Shown here: one piece after another, positions 42,117-54,318 of the stretch
Numbering within the stretch: the stretch's first letter is position 1
Layout of the letters: each line of letters starts with the position of its first letter
Assembly: GCA_002914845.1 (NCBI GenBank)
Contig: JXTC01000141.1
Span: forward strand, 204,389-268,388
Direction: 5' to 3'
Source of the DNA: Trema orientale
Taxonomy: Eukaryota; Streptophyta; Magnoliopsida; Rosales; Cannabaceae
DNA: 64,000 nucleotides
Translations under genes and position numbers: made by a program
The notes under the pieces: generated by a model
Database searches by the model: none
Told to the model about the DNA's origin: nothing
The model's input: only the letters and a program-made list of their open reading frames with translations

Positions 42117-45100
42117 TTGTACCTCTTTAGATTCTTTCTTTGATTATCAATCCAAATACCTTCACCATCATCTCGTAAACATGTAGCATCACCTTCATTA
42201 ACATCTTCTATCAAAGCCTCCACCGAAATTCCTTTTGAGAATGATTCATGAGCAACAAGTATTTCGTTCTCATCTTCAACTCCTAAATTTTGATATTCTT
42301 TCGGTTTTGTTGCAAGAACAATTGGCCATCGAGCATCAAGTGGATCATTGACGTAAAATACTTGTTTTGCTTGTGTTGCCATTATAAATGGATCATTCTT
42401 ATGACCTATCCGGTTTAGATCAACTAAAGTGAAGCCTAACTCATCTTTTCTAACCCCATGGTTACTCTCCACCCATTGACACATAAACACTAGCAACCGA
42501 AATGCAACAAAATCAAGTTCCCAAATTTTCGCGATAACGCCATAGTATACCATATCACTCTCTATTGGGTTTTTATCCTTGGAACTTGAAAATTGTATAG
42601 TTTTTGCAACAATACTTACCCCACTATTTTGGGTTGTTCTTATGTTATCGCGGTCTCTTGTGCTAAAATGGACACTATTAACTTGATAAGCTTGATATTT
42701 AATTACATCCAATGATGGTCCACGTGATATCCATTTCAATGTATCAGATACATTGTGTATTGCCTTGTTCATTTCAACTACAATCTATTCAAATTGCAAT
42801 GGTAACAATTAGAAAACCTAATATATTAGAACTCATACTCCAGAATAGGAAAAAAATGAAATAAAACTATTAGTTGTAACAACTAATTGGAATTACCTTT
42901 TTGTGAAACCAACTAATAAAAGTTCGATGATGTTCATCATGGATCCACTTTTCTCTTTTTGATTTCAGTGGGAATTGTGTTTTGATCCATTTTATATGCT
43001 CCCTTCAACAAATCAGCCCCAAAGTAAATCATTATTATTAAAGAATTCAACAGTCAATCAATGAAAATCTGTTTCATAATAAAACTTACTCGATAAAAGG
43101 TTGGACTTCTGCTATATTTTGTAACACAGTACGATGTGCTTGGTCTAGTTGTTCTCGTTTAACTGTACACACGACACCACCACTTACGCTTTTATTAACG
43201 TTTGAAAATGTGGGCACTCCGATAGCTTCTACATTTGCCAAATACTCAGAACAAAACTCAACAGCTTCTTCTGCGATATAACACTCTACAATGCATCCTT
43301 CTGGCCGGCTTCGATTTCTAACATATCCTTTTAGAATTTTCATGTATCTCTCAAATGGATACATCCATCTCAAATAAACTGGACCACATAACTTCACTTC
43401 TCTAACCAAATGTACAGTAAGATGTATCATTATATCAAAAAAACTAGGAGGAAAAAACTGCTCAAACATGCACAGTGTTACAACAACTTCACGTTGTAGT
43501 TCGTCTAACTTGGATATATCGACCACCTTAGAACAAATTCCATTAAAAAATAAGCATAATCTGGTGATTGCATATCGAACATTTTTAGGTAATACAGACC
43601 GGATCGCTATAGGTAGCAGATGTTGCATTAGTGTATGACAATCATGAGATTAAAGTCCAACTAGTTTCAAATTGTTCATATCCACTAATGTTCTGGTATT
43701 AGAAGAATAGCCTTCAGGAACCTTCACATTAAATAAGGATTGACATAATTGATATTTTTCTTCATTTTTCAATGTGAAGCAAGCAGGGGGTGAATATGTT
43801 CGCTTCTCCCCCACTCTAGGAGCTAACTCTGTCCGAACACCCATGTCAACGAGATCCATACGGGCACTAATGCTATCCTTATTCTTCCCTGGAATATGTA
43901 ATAAGGTTCCAATTATACTATCACATATGTTCTTTTCAATATGCATGACATCTAAATTATGTCTCAGCAGTAAATGTTGCCAATATTCCAACTCAAAGAA
44001 TATAGATTTCTTCTTCCAACAACTCTTTGGTGCTTTTACAACCTTCACATTACTGCGTCTTTTTCTTTTCTTATTGATATCACTTATTTTAACCTTTCCA
44101 AGCCGAAATTCGAGTTTAGAAACCGTCTCTAGTATCTCTGTCCCAGTTAAAGGTTGTGGGGCCAATTCAAATTCTTGAGAACCATTAAATGCTTTTTTCC
44201 AATTTCTATATATATGTTTGCGAGATAAAAACCTTCTATGGCCCATATAACTCAATTTTCTAGCATGTGTTAAGAACTGACAACTTGTTTTCTCATCACA
44301 AATAGGACACGCTTTATATCCTTTAGTGGAAAACCCAGACAAATTCCCGTATGCAGGGAAGTCATTGATTGTCCACAATAACACAACCTTCAGAGTAAAA
44401 TCTTCATCCTTATATGCATCATAAGCTTTCACACCATCATTCCACAAACTATTCAAATCATCAATCAATGGGGCTAAATACACATCAATGTCATTACCAG
44501 GTTGTCTAGGTCCTGATATTAACATTGTAAGAAGTGTAAACTTTCTTTTCATACACAACCATGGAGGAAGATTATAGATTACAAGCATTACAGGCCAACA
44601 ACTGTATTTGCTACTTAGAATTGTATGAGGATTAATACCATCTGCAGACAGACCAAGACGAAGATTTCTTGGATCACTTCCAAAAGAAGGCCACTTGTAA
44701 TCTATTGTTTTTCAAGCCGGTGAATCAGCTGGATCTCTAAGTTTACCATCTTCTATCCTCTCATTTGCATGCCATGTAAGATCTTTAGCATGGTCACGAT
44801 TTCGGAATAGACGGGTAAAACGAGGAATTGGAGGAATATACCACAAAACCTTAGCAGGGGTTCTAACCTTTATCTCTTCAGAATTCTTATTCTGTTGCCA
44901 CCTAGGCTCACCACATACTGGACAAGAAATTGCATCTTTAAATTTCTTTCGATATAAAATACAATCATTTGGGCAAGCATGAATTTTATCATATTGCATA
45001 CCCAATGAGCACAAAGTCTTTTTGGCCTCATAAAAGGAATGTGGCATCTCATTATCATTTGGCAACATCTCTCCTAGTAAAGCTAACAAGTCTGAAAAAC

Positions 45101-45572
45101 TCTTATCACTCTATCCATGTCTTGCTTTCAAATTATACAATTTCAATAGTGCAGACAACTTTGTAAATTTCGTACAACCCGGATAGATTGGTTTCTCAGC
45201 ATCATTAAGTAATGATTGAAACTTAATAGGATCTACATCTGTTTCATACTGTGCATCATCAATCATTTCAAGAAGATCATCATTTAAATCTAACTCATAA
45301 TCATCTCTTATAGGATTTTTTGATGAAAATCCGGTAATTGGAACCTTTTCACCATGTCAAATCCATTGTTTGTAACTTTGATTTATTCCATTGAAATATA
45401 AGTGTTCTTTTATCTTTTTAAAACCTATTTTTTGCAAATTTCCACATTTAATACACGGGCACGGAATTAAATTGGAATCTTTGACATTTTCAATAGCAAA
45501 CTCCAAAAAGCTATCAACTCTCTTTCTATATTCGGTCGATAGTCTATCCGCCAACATCTATTCCTTATCCAT
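42117..45572 (-). pseudogene. CACTA tnp2/TNPD-like transposase, broken by five stops
   Basis: From ATG 45572 one frame runs to about 43087, then further exons follow (about 42890-43010 and 42117-42780). Regions in order: transposase-associated domain (RLSTEYRKRVDSFLEFA, CPCIKCGN), tnp2 core (SFYEAKKTLCSLGMQY, CPNDCILYRK, CPVCGEPRW, then LLWTINDFPAYGNLSGFSTKG, CPICDEKT, HNLDVMHIEKNICDS), a DUF4218-like region (FPPSFFDIMIHLTVHLV, RWMYPFERYMKILKGYVRN) and a DUF4216-like region (VSIVAKTIQFSSSKD, WELDFVAFRLLVF). In-frame stops lie at 45558-45560 (TAG), 45357-45359 (TGA), 45111-45113 (TAG), 44712-44714 (TGA) and 43650-43652 (TAA). The first four fall where I recall Trp in the family (e.g. SPAWKTIDYKW). 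No frameshift was noted, so decay seems recent. Confidence 0.88.
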
Positions 45573-46775
45573 TCTAAGCACAATTGAAAAACAAAAGAGA
45601 AAATAAAAAACTTAAACAACTAATATTAAAAACTAACTTAATTGAGTACCATAAAAAATTGCACATAATCTCCCCTATTTCTAGCACTAACCAATTGACT
45701 ACCTAAAACAACATTTATACATTAACACTTATTTCAAATTATTCTCATATTTCTAAGTACTACCAAATTGAGAACTTAATTTATTTCTTAAATAGTTTCC
45801 TTTGTTACAAACAAGTTACCAATCAACCAAATATAACATATAACAAAATAACATCAACACAAATAATAAACTCAAGCAATCCCACACATTTATAACATTA
45901 TTATATCACCACAACATACAATTTCCTATATGATTTCATATCTCATCTAGTTGAAACAATGTAAAATAATGAGAAATAACCAATGTAGAAAATGACGTAA
46001 ATTAATAAAAGAAAAAAAATTTGAGAAAACATACCTCAGTTTGCTCAATTTGCTAATTTATAAGTAATCTAAGTACTCCAACTTCTACTAAAACCTATAC
46101 ACAAATTAAAATGATAAATAAAATTCAATATCTATAATAATTAAAAACATTGAATATGTAAATTTATAAAAAACTACACAATATTCAATTAAAATTGCAT
46201 AAATTTGGATTAATTTACACTAAGGATGAAAATTAAAAAACATAACCTAATATATGATTTCTAGTAAATAAACATGAAATTGGTATAAATTCATATAACA
46301 CACCTACAATTTGAAACTTTTTACAACTAAATCAACTCACATTTCACCTAAAAAAAAATTAGCAACAAAATAATAATAAATTCGGATTAATTTGTACTTA
46401 AATAGCAAAACATACCAAAAAATATGATTTTTAGTAAATAAATAGTCTAACTAATACTTACAAGAGTAAAGATTATTAATGCATGCTCAAGATATTTACA
46501 TTTGATAAATTAGGGTTTTAAATATAAACTCTTTCAAATATAACCTAAAACACGAAATTTCTACAAAATAATTGGTCAAAATCATGGTTAACACAATGGG
46601 TAATCTAATTTTAGTGACAAAAATGAGTTTAAAAGCTTAAACATACCTTGTTTGCCGGAAAAAATGATGAAAATGGGGGAAGGGGGAGGCTAGCCGCGGC
46701 TGCTGGAAGAAAAGGAGGTTAATGCTGTGTGTTTTTCGGGTAGCCCACTTCAAAAGGGTTAGAGAGGCCCATAAC
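45573..46775. other. AT-rich internal region of the CACTA element
   Basis: Non-coding sequence between the transposase start and the right subterminal array. It probably holds the 5' leader and promoter of the minus-strand transposase. No clear motif seen. Confidence 0.5.
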
Positions 46776-47034
46776 ACGGCGCCTTATAGGCGCCGTGTAT
46801 CTTCAACATAACGGCGCCTACAAGGCGCCGTTAAATACTTTGAACCACGGCGCTTGCTAGGCACCGTGGTTGTTAGCCATTTATGACGGCGCCTAACAGG
46901 CGCCGTTATACTTTGTTAAACCACGGCGCCTGGCAAGCGCCGTGGTTGTTCCACCGTTAATCACGGCGCCTAAGAGGCGCCGTGAGATCCTCCTTACTAT
47001 CACGGCGCGTCCGTACACGCGCCGTGATAGCGAA
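46776..47034. repeat. Right subterminal hairpin array of the CACTA element
   Basis: Seven near-perfect short palindromes in a row, each 22-26 bp with a 4-6 base loop, e.g. ACGGCGCCT-ACA-AGGCGCCGT and CACGGCGCCT-AAG-AGGCGCCGTG, separated by about 15 bp of AT-rich spacer. Confidence 0.9.
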
Positions 47035-47051
47035 CTTTCTTTGTAGTGAAT

Positions 47052-48370
47052 GTGTAAAATAGAAGAGAAAAGAAACAAGTTATTTTAACTATTATCATTT
47101 ACCATCAGTATGAATTTGTCCATTCACTTTTGATTTTGTATTCAAATTCTCTCTAAATAACAAAGTTGTTATTCTTTTGCCCCTTCAACTCTAATACTGT
47201 TAGAAAACTATTATTAGATAATGACTAGATAATCATTTCACTTATTAAAGAGCTAAATAAATATCTTATACAATTTATTTTTTCTATTGGATATTTTCAA
47301 ATAGCTAGTTTTTTATGAGTAAATAAAAGAAATAAATGAAAAAGAGGTAAAAAAAAAAAAAATAACAGAGTTATATACGTATGTGTATATATATAAAACA
47401 AGAAATAGATATAATAGAGCAGTTTTTGTATTAATTCATTAGTATTAAATTATTTCAGAAGTTACGTAAAAAAAAAAAAATGCATGATTTCATATTCAAA
47501 AAACTCTCTAGAAAGTAAAATGACTATTTGGTCCTTACCTATTAATAATCTTCTGATGATGTTAGTGTTATAGGACAAAAGAGAAACTTTTTTTCCCATT
47601 TTGTGGTACTTGAATATAAAATAAAAATAGTGGGGCAAATTCATAGCGAGGGTAAAAGATAGGGGACAAAATGACTAATTGTTCTTTTTTTAAATAAATA
47701 TAATTAAATACCAGAAATAAATGAAAATTATGTAAAATAACATTTTTTTAACATCACATATAAATAAAAAACAAAAAGGGTAATTTTTTTTTCTTATATG
47801 TAGATTCATATCTAAAAAGAAACTATACTAAAACTGCCACAAAAAGCTATATCTAATACAACACATATATCAAATTTGAGTAAACTATTATATTATGTGT
47901 TTTTGTATTGTTTTTGTTTACATACATATTTAACCGTGTAAAAGAATGCTATGCTACCTCTTTTTATTTATTTCATTTATTTAATCGTAAAAAAATATTT
48001 ATTTGACAATGTTCAACCAGAAAAAAAAAATAGCAATGGCATTTATATTTTAGCTCTTTAAAAATTAAAATGACCATTTGTCATTGTCTACTAACTGTTT
48101 TTTAACGATATTTGAGTAGAAGTAAAAGATGAACAACTTTATCATTGGAACAAAAATAAGATAAAAATCAAATTAAATTAATTATTTTTTATTTTTTTCA
48201 TGAAACTTTAGTTTAAAACAATAAAGCGCACAAATTGAGAAATTTATCCTTTTTTCAATTCTAATTTATCAACAAAATTTCAGATCAAATGATAGGAAAT
48301 GAATCAAGCTGAATAGTTCATCAACAAAATTATCAACACCTTTTCCCGAGAAATAAACTGACCCAGATGA
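47052..48370. other. AT-rich spacer right of the CACTA element
   Basis: Low-complexity A/T-rich DNA with no gene, no tRNA and no clear repeat ends. Confidence 0.5.
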
Positions 48371-48990
48371 GAAAATCGACCAACCTTCAAGTCCCAATAT
48401 TTATTATAGGTTGGAAAACTATTTATTATATGTACTAAATTTTACACTAAGGCACAAACAAAAAACGAAAAGAATATGAAGTAGTTACAAGTTATAACTT
48501 ACTATAATGCGCCGGTAACCACTCACTCACTAGGTCATTTATTTGTTTTGTACACTTTGGCCAAAAAATAAAAAAATAAAAAAAATAAAATACAGACATG
48601 GTCCTCATCTATGTAACATGAGTATCCATGATGTAATAGCAAATCTGGTACATTTACATTATTGCATCTGTCCTCATAGAAAATCGACCAACCTTCAAGT
48701 CCCAATATTTATTATAGGTTGGAAAACTACTTACTATATGTACTGAATTTTACCCTAAGACACAAAAAAAGAACGAAAAGAAAATGTAGTAGTTACAAAT
48801 TATAACTTACGATAATGAGCAGGTAACCACTCACTCACTGGATCGTTTATTTGTTTTGTACACTTTGGCCAAAAAATTAAATAAATAAAAAATAAAATAC
48901 AGACATGGTACTCATCTCTGTAACATGAGTAAGTTGTCCATGATGTAATAGCAAATTTGGTACACTTACGTTATTGCATCTGTCCTCATA
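48371..48990. repeat. Tandem duplication, about 308-bp period, of a UGT 5' flank
   Basis: GAAAATCGACCAACCTTCAAG begins each copy (48371 and 48679; words quoted here up to that length), and the copies stay about 90% alike through TGTACACTTTGGCC and ACAGACATGG. Part of each copy (GAAAAGAAAATGTAGT, AACATGAGTAAG, TGTCCATGAT) matches the 5' flank of UGT-B at 32.4-32.6 kb in the same orientation, but no UGT gene follows on the left. Confidence 0.8.
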
Positions 48991-49359
48991 GGAAGACTGG
49001 TTGAATAACAATGCAAGTTGATTACTTATTCTGTTTAGTGTGAATATACTGTGTGTTTACAATTCCGTAAGATTTGTGATATGTCCATTCCCAAAAACAA
49101 TTAATTAGGCAAAACTGTAAGTCTTTCTTTAAAATATAGTTGTTCAATATATTTTTCTCAAATGAATATTAGGAGCTAATCCGCATATCAGATGGAACAC
49201 AGAGAGGAAAACAGGAAAAATGAGTGAGAAAGTTAGCAATAATCTAAACAGAAGAGGCAATATTTTATATTTCTGTGCTAGTTTCAAACAAAGGTTAATA
49301 ATAAGATTAAACCAGTTTTCATGACATTATTAAATCACTAATTCCAACAAATGATCAGC
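48991..49359. other. UGT-D 3' flank
   Basis: AT-rich sequence downstream of the minus-strand UGT-D stop codon; probable 3' untranslated region. Nothing else seen. Confidence 0.45.
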
Positions 49360-52202
49360 TTAACGGCCATGGCCTTGTGAAATATCCCTGATAAAAGCAT
49401 CAAGGTTAGTATCAGACGAGCCACCTTTGGCGATTGCTTTATGACACGCCTCTTTAAGTTGCTCCACTCTTTCCCTCATCACTTTTGCTCTACTGCTTTC
49501 TCTATCCATAAATCTCTTAACAAGCTCAGCTATTTCATCTCTTGTCACCAAAATCTGATCAGTGGCCATTGTCCCCGATTTCTTTACCTTATAGCCAATT
49601 TTCCAATCCTCTACAATCTGCTTGCTGTTTGGGATTTGGTCCCAAAATATAGGACACGTCAGCGAGGGTACCCCAGAGAATAGGGCCTCCAAAGTCGAAT
49701 TCCACCCGCAATGAGTCCAAAATCCACCAATAGAAGGATGACACAACACCCTCAATTGCTCACACCAAGGCACCACAAAGCCAACATCGCCACAGCCATC
49801 TTTAATCTTTGGGACATTGTCACGTGCCACCCACAAGTACCTCGTGCCACTGCCACGTACCCCAGCCACGATTTCATCCAATTGGGCACTTGAAACTGAA
49901 AGAAAACTCCCCAATGAGAGGTACAAGACTGACCCTTTGGGCTGAGAATCTAGCCACTTGAGATAGTCAGCTCCATTAATGTGACTAGAAGATGAACTTG
50001 GAAGCTGTAAATGAGGTATGCTGGGCCCAATAGGGTAGACTGGGAAGGGAAACTTGGCCTTTAGAGCGTCAAAGACTTGGGATTCAAGCTCGTAGACTGA
50101 GGTGGACAAAAGATATTGTGCATTGGACACCCTGGAAGCAGCTTCCAAGGCTATCTGTAAGGTTTTTCGACCTTGTCCATCGAAGAATGAGGGAAGATCT
50201 GCGAGCCGGATTGTAGAAATTCCGGGGATGTAATCCACAATTTCGTGTCCTCGCTCTTTGAAGTACAGGGAAGATAGATTAATATAGATTTACAGGAACA
50301 ACAAAATTTAAATAATATCATATATAGAGCTAAGATCATAAAAAGGCAAAGGTTGTATCTAGTTGTCTAACTCATCACAGCCTTTCATTAAGGCAAGTCG
50401 ATTGTAGCACTTCTTAATAAAAGAATGCCGGTGCAAAAAGGTGCAAGTTCTGTCCAGCAGACTATATTCAACGGGAAAAAAAAAAAGAAAAAAAAAAGAG
50501 AAAGTTCTTCTAAGTCTAACTTCTGAAGGTGTGAAATTGTGAACATGCAATAGTAATATTCTTATATGATACTCACTGGATCGACTAATTAATATTCACT
50601 CGGGAAAAAAAAAAAAGAACAATTATTAATAGTCAATGCTACCGAAAACAAATGTTGACTAAAAGAGCCGTGTGGTGCTGTATGTTGTCTCTATAGGCAT
50701 CTTTTTCAGCTTGACTTATATCATGCCGTATCATTTAATTACCCAATGAAGAAGCGCAGGCGTGGGAGACAAAAGAGGAGAAAAATTGAAGTTGGTCCAG
50801 AAATTATTCGATCGTGATTACGGACCCTCTGAAATTTGCACTCCTTTCCTAGATTATTTTAATGGAGAATAAAAATGATGTAAAGACAAATTCTTTTTTT
50901 TTTTTTTTCATAGAGAATCTTAACAAATCAGGTGTTAAATCAAATACAAGATTCTTTTTTTTTTTTGAAGGGAATCAAATACAATATTCTTATGAATCCT
51001 AACCTCCACTAAATTAGGGAAATCTCGTCATTATTAATTAAATTTCAGATTTGTATCTCGTGTGATATTATACGTACGTGCGTCAACTAATTCGCTCCTG
51101 ATCATACGTTGCATTTTCCAACACCTTTAAAAGTGGAATATACTAAAAAGAAAAAAATTTGAAACAAACTTTTACAAATTATGTAAATGAAACATGAAGA
51201 AAATTGTATTGCTTTTGCAACCTTCAAATTAAAAAAAAAAAAAGGGTTTTAAAAAAAAAAAAAAAAAAAAAAGGAGAGCGATACAAGAAGAGCCCCCACA
51301 CAGAACCACACTCTATACACACCGTGAGAGGAAAATCTGGGAAAAAAACAAAAATCTGGAGAAAATCTGTATACACAGATTCCCATCAAACGGTGTATAG
51401 ACAGGCCCTACGCAGGGACGCCCTACTGTAGACGGCGCCACTAAGAGGAGGGCTAGAGTAGGGGTAGCCCTAAAGAGAGTTTTGAATTAAGGAAAAAGAA
51501 AGAAAAAGAAAGAAAGAAAGAAAAAAAATTGTATAGAGCCTAATATAGAACCCTAACATATTCAATCCATACAGAATCTAATATATTCGATCCTAAACTC
51601 TATAATAGCAAAAATATTCGTTAAATGATTAGAAATGTGCTTAGACTTTAGACGAAAGTAGAGTTCAATCCTAATATAGAACCCTAGCCAATATGGTAAA
51701 TCCACGTACCTGAGAGGTCCGCTGGGAAGTGGCCCTTTTGTTGAAGAAGCTCAAAATGATACAACACAGAAAACATCGTAGCCGACATAGGCCAAAGCGA
51801 AGCCACCGGAATATTCCTCCGGTTCCCGACGCCGGTCATCCAAATGACGTAAGCATCGGCTACGATGGCGCTAACCGGCGGCTCAAGCCGATCCAGTAGC
51901 TCCACGAAGGGAGCTTCCAGCTTGGTCGAGACGGCTTGGACGAAGCCAGAGAAGTCCTTTGCCCGACCATGTTCGGATGGTATGACGTTCGGAACCGTTC
52001 CGAATCGGATCCTGTCGGGTTTCGGGTCCGACCCAATCAAGCCCGCCCACTCTTCGGTCACCACGAAGGTTACCAGAATGTTGGGGTCCCGCGAAACCAG
52101 CTGCTTGCAGATGTTCATCAATGGGTTGATATGGCCTCTTCCCGGATAGGGCATCGCCACCACGTGGCAGTCGGTGGTTGGTTCCACTTGCTGAGTGCCC
52201 AT
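49360..52202 (-). CDS. UGT87A: UGT87A-like UDP-glycosyltransferase, gene D (2 exons)
   Basis: Exon 1 is 51710-52202 and exon 2 is 49360-50255, with a phase-1 intron of about 1.45 kb; 462 residues. Seen: PYPGRGHINP with the catalytic His, Asp in SAIVAD, and a PSPG box beginning WCEQLRVLCH, with THCGWNSTLEALF and PIFWDQ at the end. The exon junction restores LSERGHEIVDYIPG, as in other family members. Its intron contains long A runs and a partial family-1 MITE. A minus-strand TTATATA about 90 bp before the start is a TATA candidate. It groups with C and E by residues such as AQLDEIVAG and GGSSDTNLDAFIRDIS. The frame is intact. Confidence 0.92.
51361..51441. mobile_element. MITE family 1, copy D (half element) in UGT-D intron
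   Basis: ACAGATTCCCATCAAACGG through CCCTACGCAGGGACG to CTACTGTAGACG matches one half of the family-1 MITE; the other half is absent. No flanking duplication can be assigned. Confidence 0.65.
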
Positions 52203-52293
52203 GGTAGGTGCCGTGGGGAGGCGGAGAAACTTGCAGTAAAGAGATTATTAGGACTGGACTGCTTGACCAATGGTTGTGAAACTGGACTAATGG

Positions 52294-52300
52294 TATATAA
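52294..52300 (-). promoter_or_regulatory. Candidate TATA box of UGT-D
   Basis: TTATATA on the minus strand about 92 bp upstream of the UGT-D start codon. Position fits a plant TATA box with a leader of about 60 bases. Confidence 0.35.
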
Positions 52301-53243
52301 TAGTGGAGAAATTGAAAGAGTTAATTGCAGTGATACAGCTTTATTTATTTATTTATTATTTGGAAGTACCTATATGGAGGGTACCGGTCCAACAAGGATA
52401 ATCGACAACCGTTAGATTGGGAGGAAAAAAATCATTTTGCAGTTGGAAATTTAAATCGAACGGCAGTAAGCATAAAATGAATAGTACAAAAGACTCTTTT
52501 CCTGAAAGAATTTATTAGCCAAGGGGACGGGTTAGATTAAGCACAATTTAAAGAATTTTTAGTTTAATACACGAGAAAAACTATTCAATAAACTTAACAA
52601 ATTTATTTTACCACATTTTAGCAATTTTTTTATAATTGGCAATTTAATTAGCAAATTTCTTTGCAAATTTATTAATTAGCAAAAATAAATTTGCGAATAT
52701 AATAAAGATATTAGAAATTCCTTACATTAGCAAATTTGTTATACCACGTATGTTAGCAATTTTATTATACCATAAATTTTTAGCAATTTTATCAATTTTT
52801 CTATTTGTTTTTCTATTAGGAAATCCTGTTTTTATTATTTATTTTTTGTTTTTCTTTTCCGGGGAAGGTGCACGAAATCATTTAAGAGTATCGGCAGTAT
52901 CCTTTTACTCTATTAAAAAATATAGATGTTACATTGCTTACTTTAATGTTACACTATGTTCGTGAGTGAAGGCCTGGTCCGCCAGACACACTGAAAAAAA
53001 GGAAGAGAAGGCCTGTAAATTTTTTTCTACCAAGTATTCTACTACTAATTAAGCAGAAAGTAGTGTGATCTTCAGTCAACTTGATGCACTAATTACAAGC
53101 GCACGGTATTGGGGAGCGAACTAAATATGTCAAGTTAGGCACATGTAAAAAAAAATAATAATAATAAAAAAAATTGATGGCGATGCCTTGAATATTGTTA
53201 AAATTATGTAACTTCCAAAATATATATATATATATATATATAT
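52301..53243. other. Spacer between UGT-D and UGT-E
   Basis: AT-rich DNA. A stretch at about 52560-52800 repeats TTAGCAAATTT-like words. The part near 53175-53225 is homologous to the UGT-C 3' flank, followed by a (TA)n tract (53221-53243). Confidence 0.45.
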
Positions 53244-53332
53244 GAGGATGGCTATGGTAGGGGCGTCCCTACGTAGGGTCATGCCTTAATTATCGTTGGA
53301 TGGGAATCTGTGAAGAATAACGGGAATCTGTA
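53244..53332. mobile_element. MITE family 1, copy E (half element)
   Basis: GAGGATGGCTATGGTAGGGG through TTGGATGGGAATCTGT to ACGGGAATCTGT is the left half of the family-1 element, starting in a TA repeat. It stops where another inverted-repeat segment begins at 53339. Confidence 0.75.
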
Positions 53333-53338
53333 TATATA

Positions 53339-54018
53339 GGGTGAGTTTTGAATGAGTATTTTTGTTTTTGCTCTATGGATGGGTAAGTTTGACTAATTTG
53401 GAAATAAACCGACACTAGCAAGTCATCTCATTAATTATATTAATTTTTAATTCTTTTATATTTATTTCATTTTTGAAAATTTAATTTAAAATTTAATTTT
53501 TAATTACTTTTAATTTAAAACTATATGTCATTGTACCTTCATTATTTCATAAAATTTATTTTTTACTATACGAAAAGTAAAACCCAAAGTAGTATAATTT
53601 TCATATTATGAATAAGTTACTTTTTTAAATAAAAATAAATAAATAAAATAACTATATTAAAAGAAAATTTGTTTGGAAAAAAAATTATGCGTGAAACAAC
53701 TTAAAATTTATACATCTTTTGTTATGGTTTTTTTTTTTTTCAACAAATAAGATAGTTGAGAGTGATTTAGGATTATTAAGTATTTTTTATTAGTTTCATT
53801 TTCTTATAAAAATAAAAAATAAAAAAAATTGACCTACTCATCAGGTTTTCCATCTTTTTTGTTTAAAATAACTTTCTATATTTACATATGTATTAATTAT
53901 AATAATCTTTTTAAGTAAATCTACGAATATTATTTTGACCATTAGATTAAAATCCAATGGCCCAAATTAGAGTACCCATCTATGAAGTAAAAACAAAAAT
54001 CTTCATTGAAACATTACA
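53339..54018. mobile_element. Possible DNA transposon with long imperfect inverted ends, about 680 bp
   Basis: The left end (AATGAGTATTTTTGTTTTTG, then ATGGATGGGTA) matches the complement of the right end (AATGAAGATTTTTGTTTTTA, then ATAGATGGGTA). The interior is AT-rich and non-coding. It and MITE copy E interrupt sequence that is continuous in the duplicated flank of UGT-C, which supports insertion. Superfamily unknown. Confidence 0.5.
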
Positions 54019-54318
54019 CACAAAATAAACAAAAAAATCTTGTCATCGAACTCAGAGAAAGTATTGTGTAAACACCGATAACACTTGACATATTCGTCAT
54101 TGTTTTATATATTGTTCTTTTTTTATTCATCTTTTAAGAAAATACATAGTAGCTAGCACTAGCATCAACATCAGCATCGACTCCACATAAACCAAAGTGA
54201 AAAGGACAAAATATAAAACGTACTTATTATAAGAAAGCAAGCGGAATATTTGAGGCCTGAAAGTATCAAATTCAAACAGTACTAACTTTTCCTTTTCAAA
54301 TTTGAAAAAAAAAAAGGC
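54019..54318. other. UGT-E 3' flank
   Basis: Homologous to 34505-34760 downstream of UGT-C (GTGTAAACACC, TAGCACTAGC, ATCGACTCC in order). No separate gene. Confidence 0.55.

Larger units (their letters stand above)
38737..47048 (-). mobile_element. CACTA (En/Spm) DNA transposon, 8.3 kb, full length but decayed
   Basis: The left end CACTACAACAAAAAAGG and right end CTTTCTTTGTAGTG are the classic CACTA termini, flanked by a perfect 3-bp duplication AAT (38734-38736 and 47049-47051). Both subterminal regions (about 38757-39025 and 46776-47034) are arrays of GC-rich hairpins built on GGCGCC, the probable transposase binding sites. Two genes lie on the minus strand: a tnp2/TNPD-like transposase (right part) and a second En/Spm gene (left part). 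Both carry premature stops, so the copy is not autonomous, but the ends look usable. A 373-bp gap lies inside. It splits the UGT cluster between genes C and D. Confidence 0.95.
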
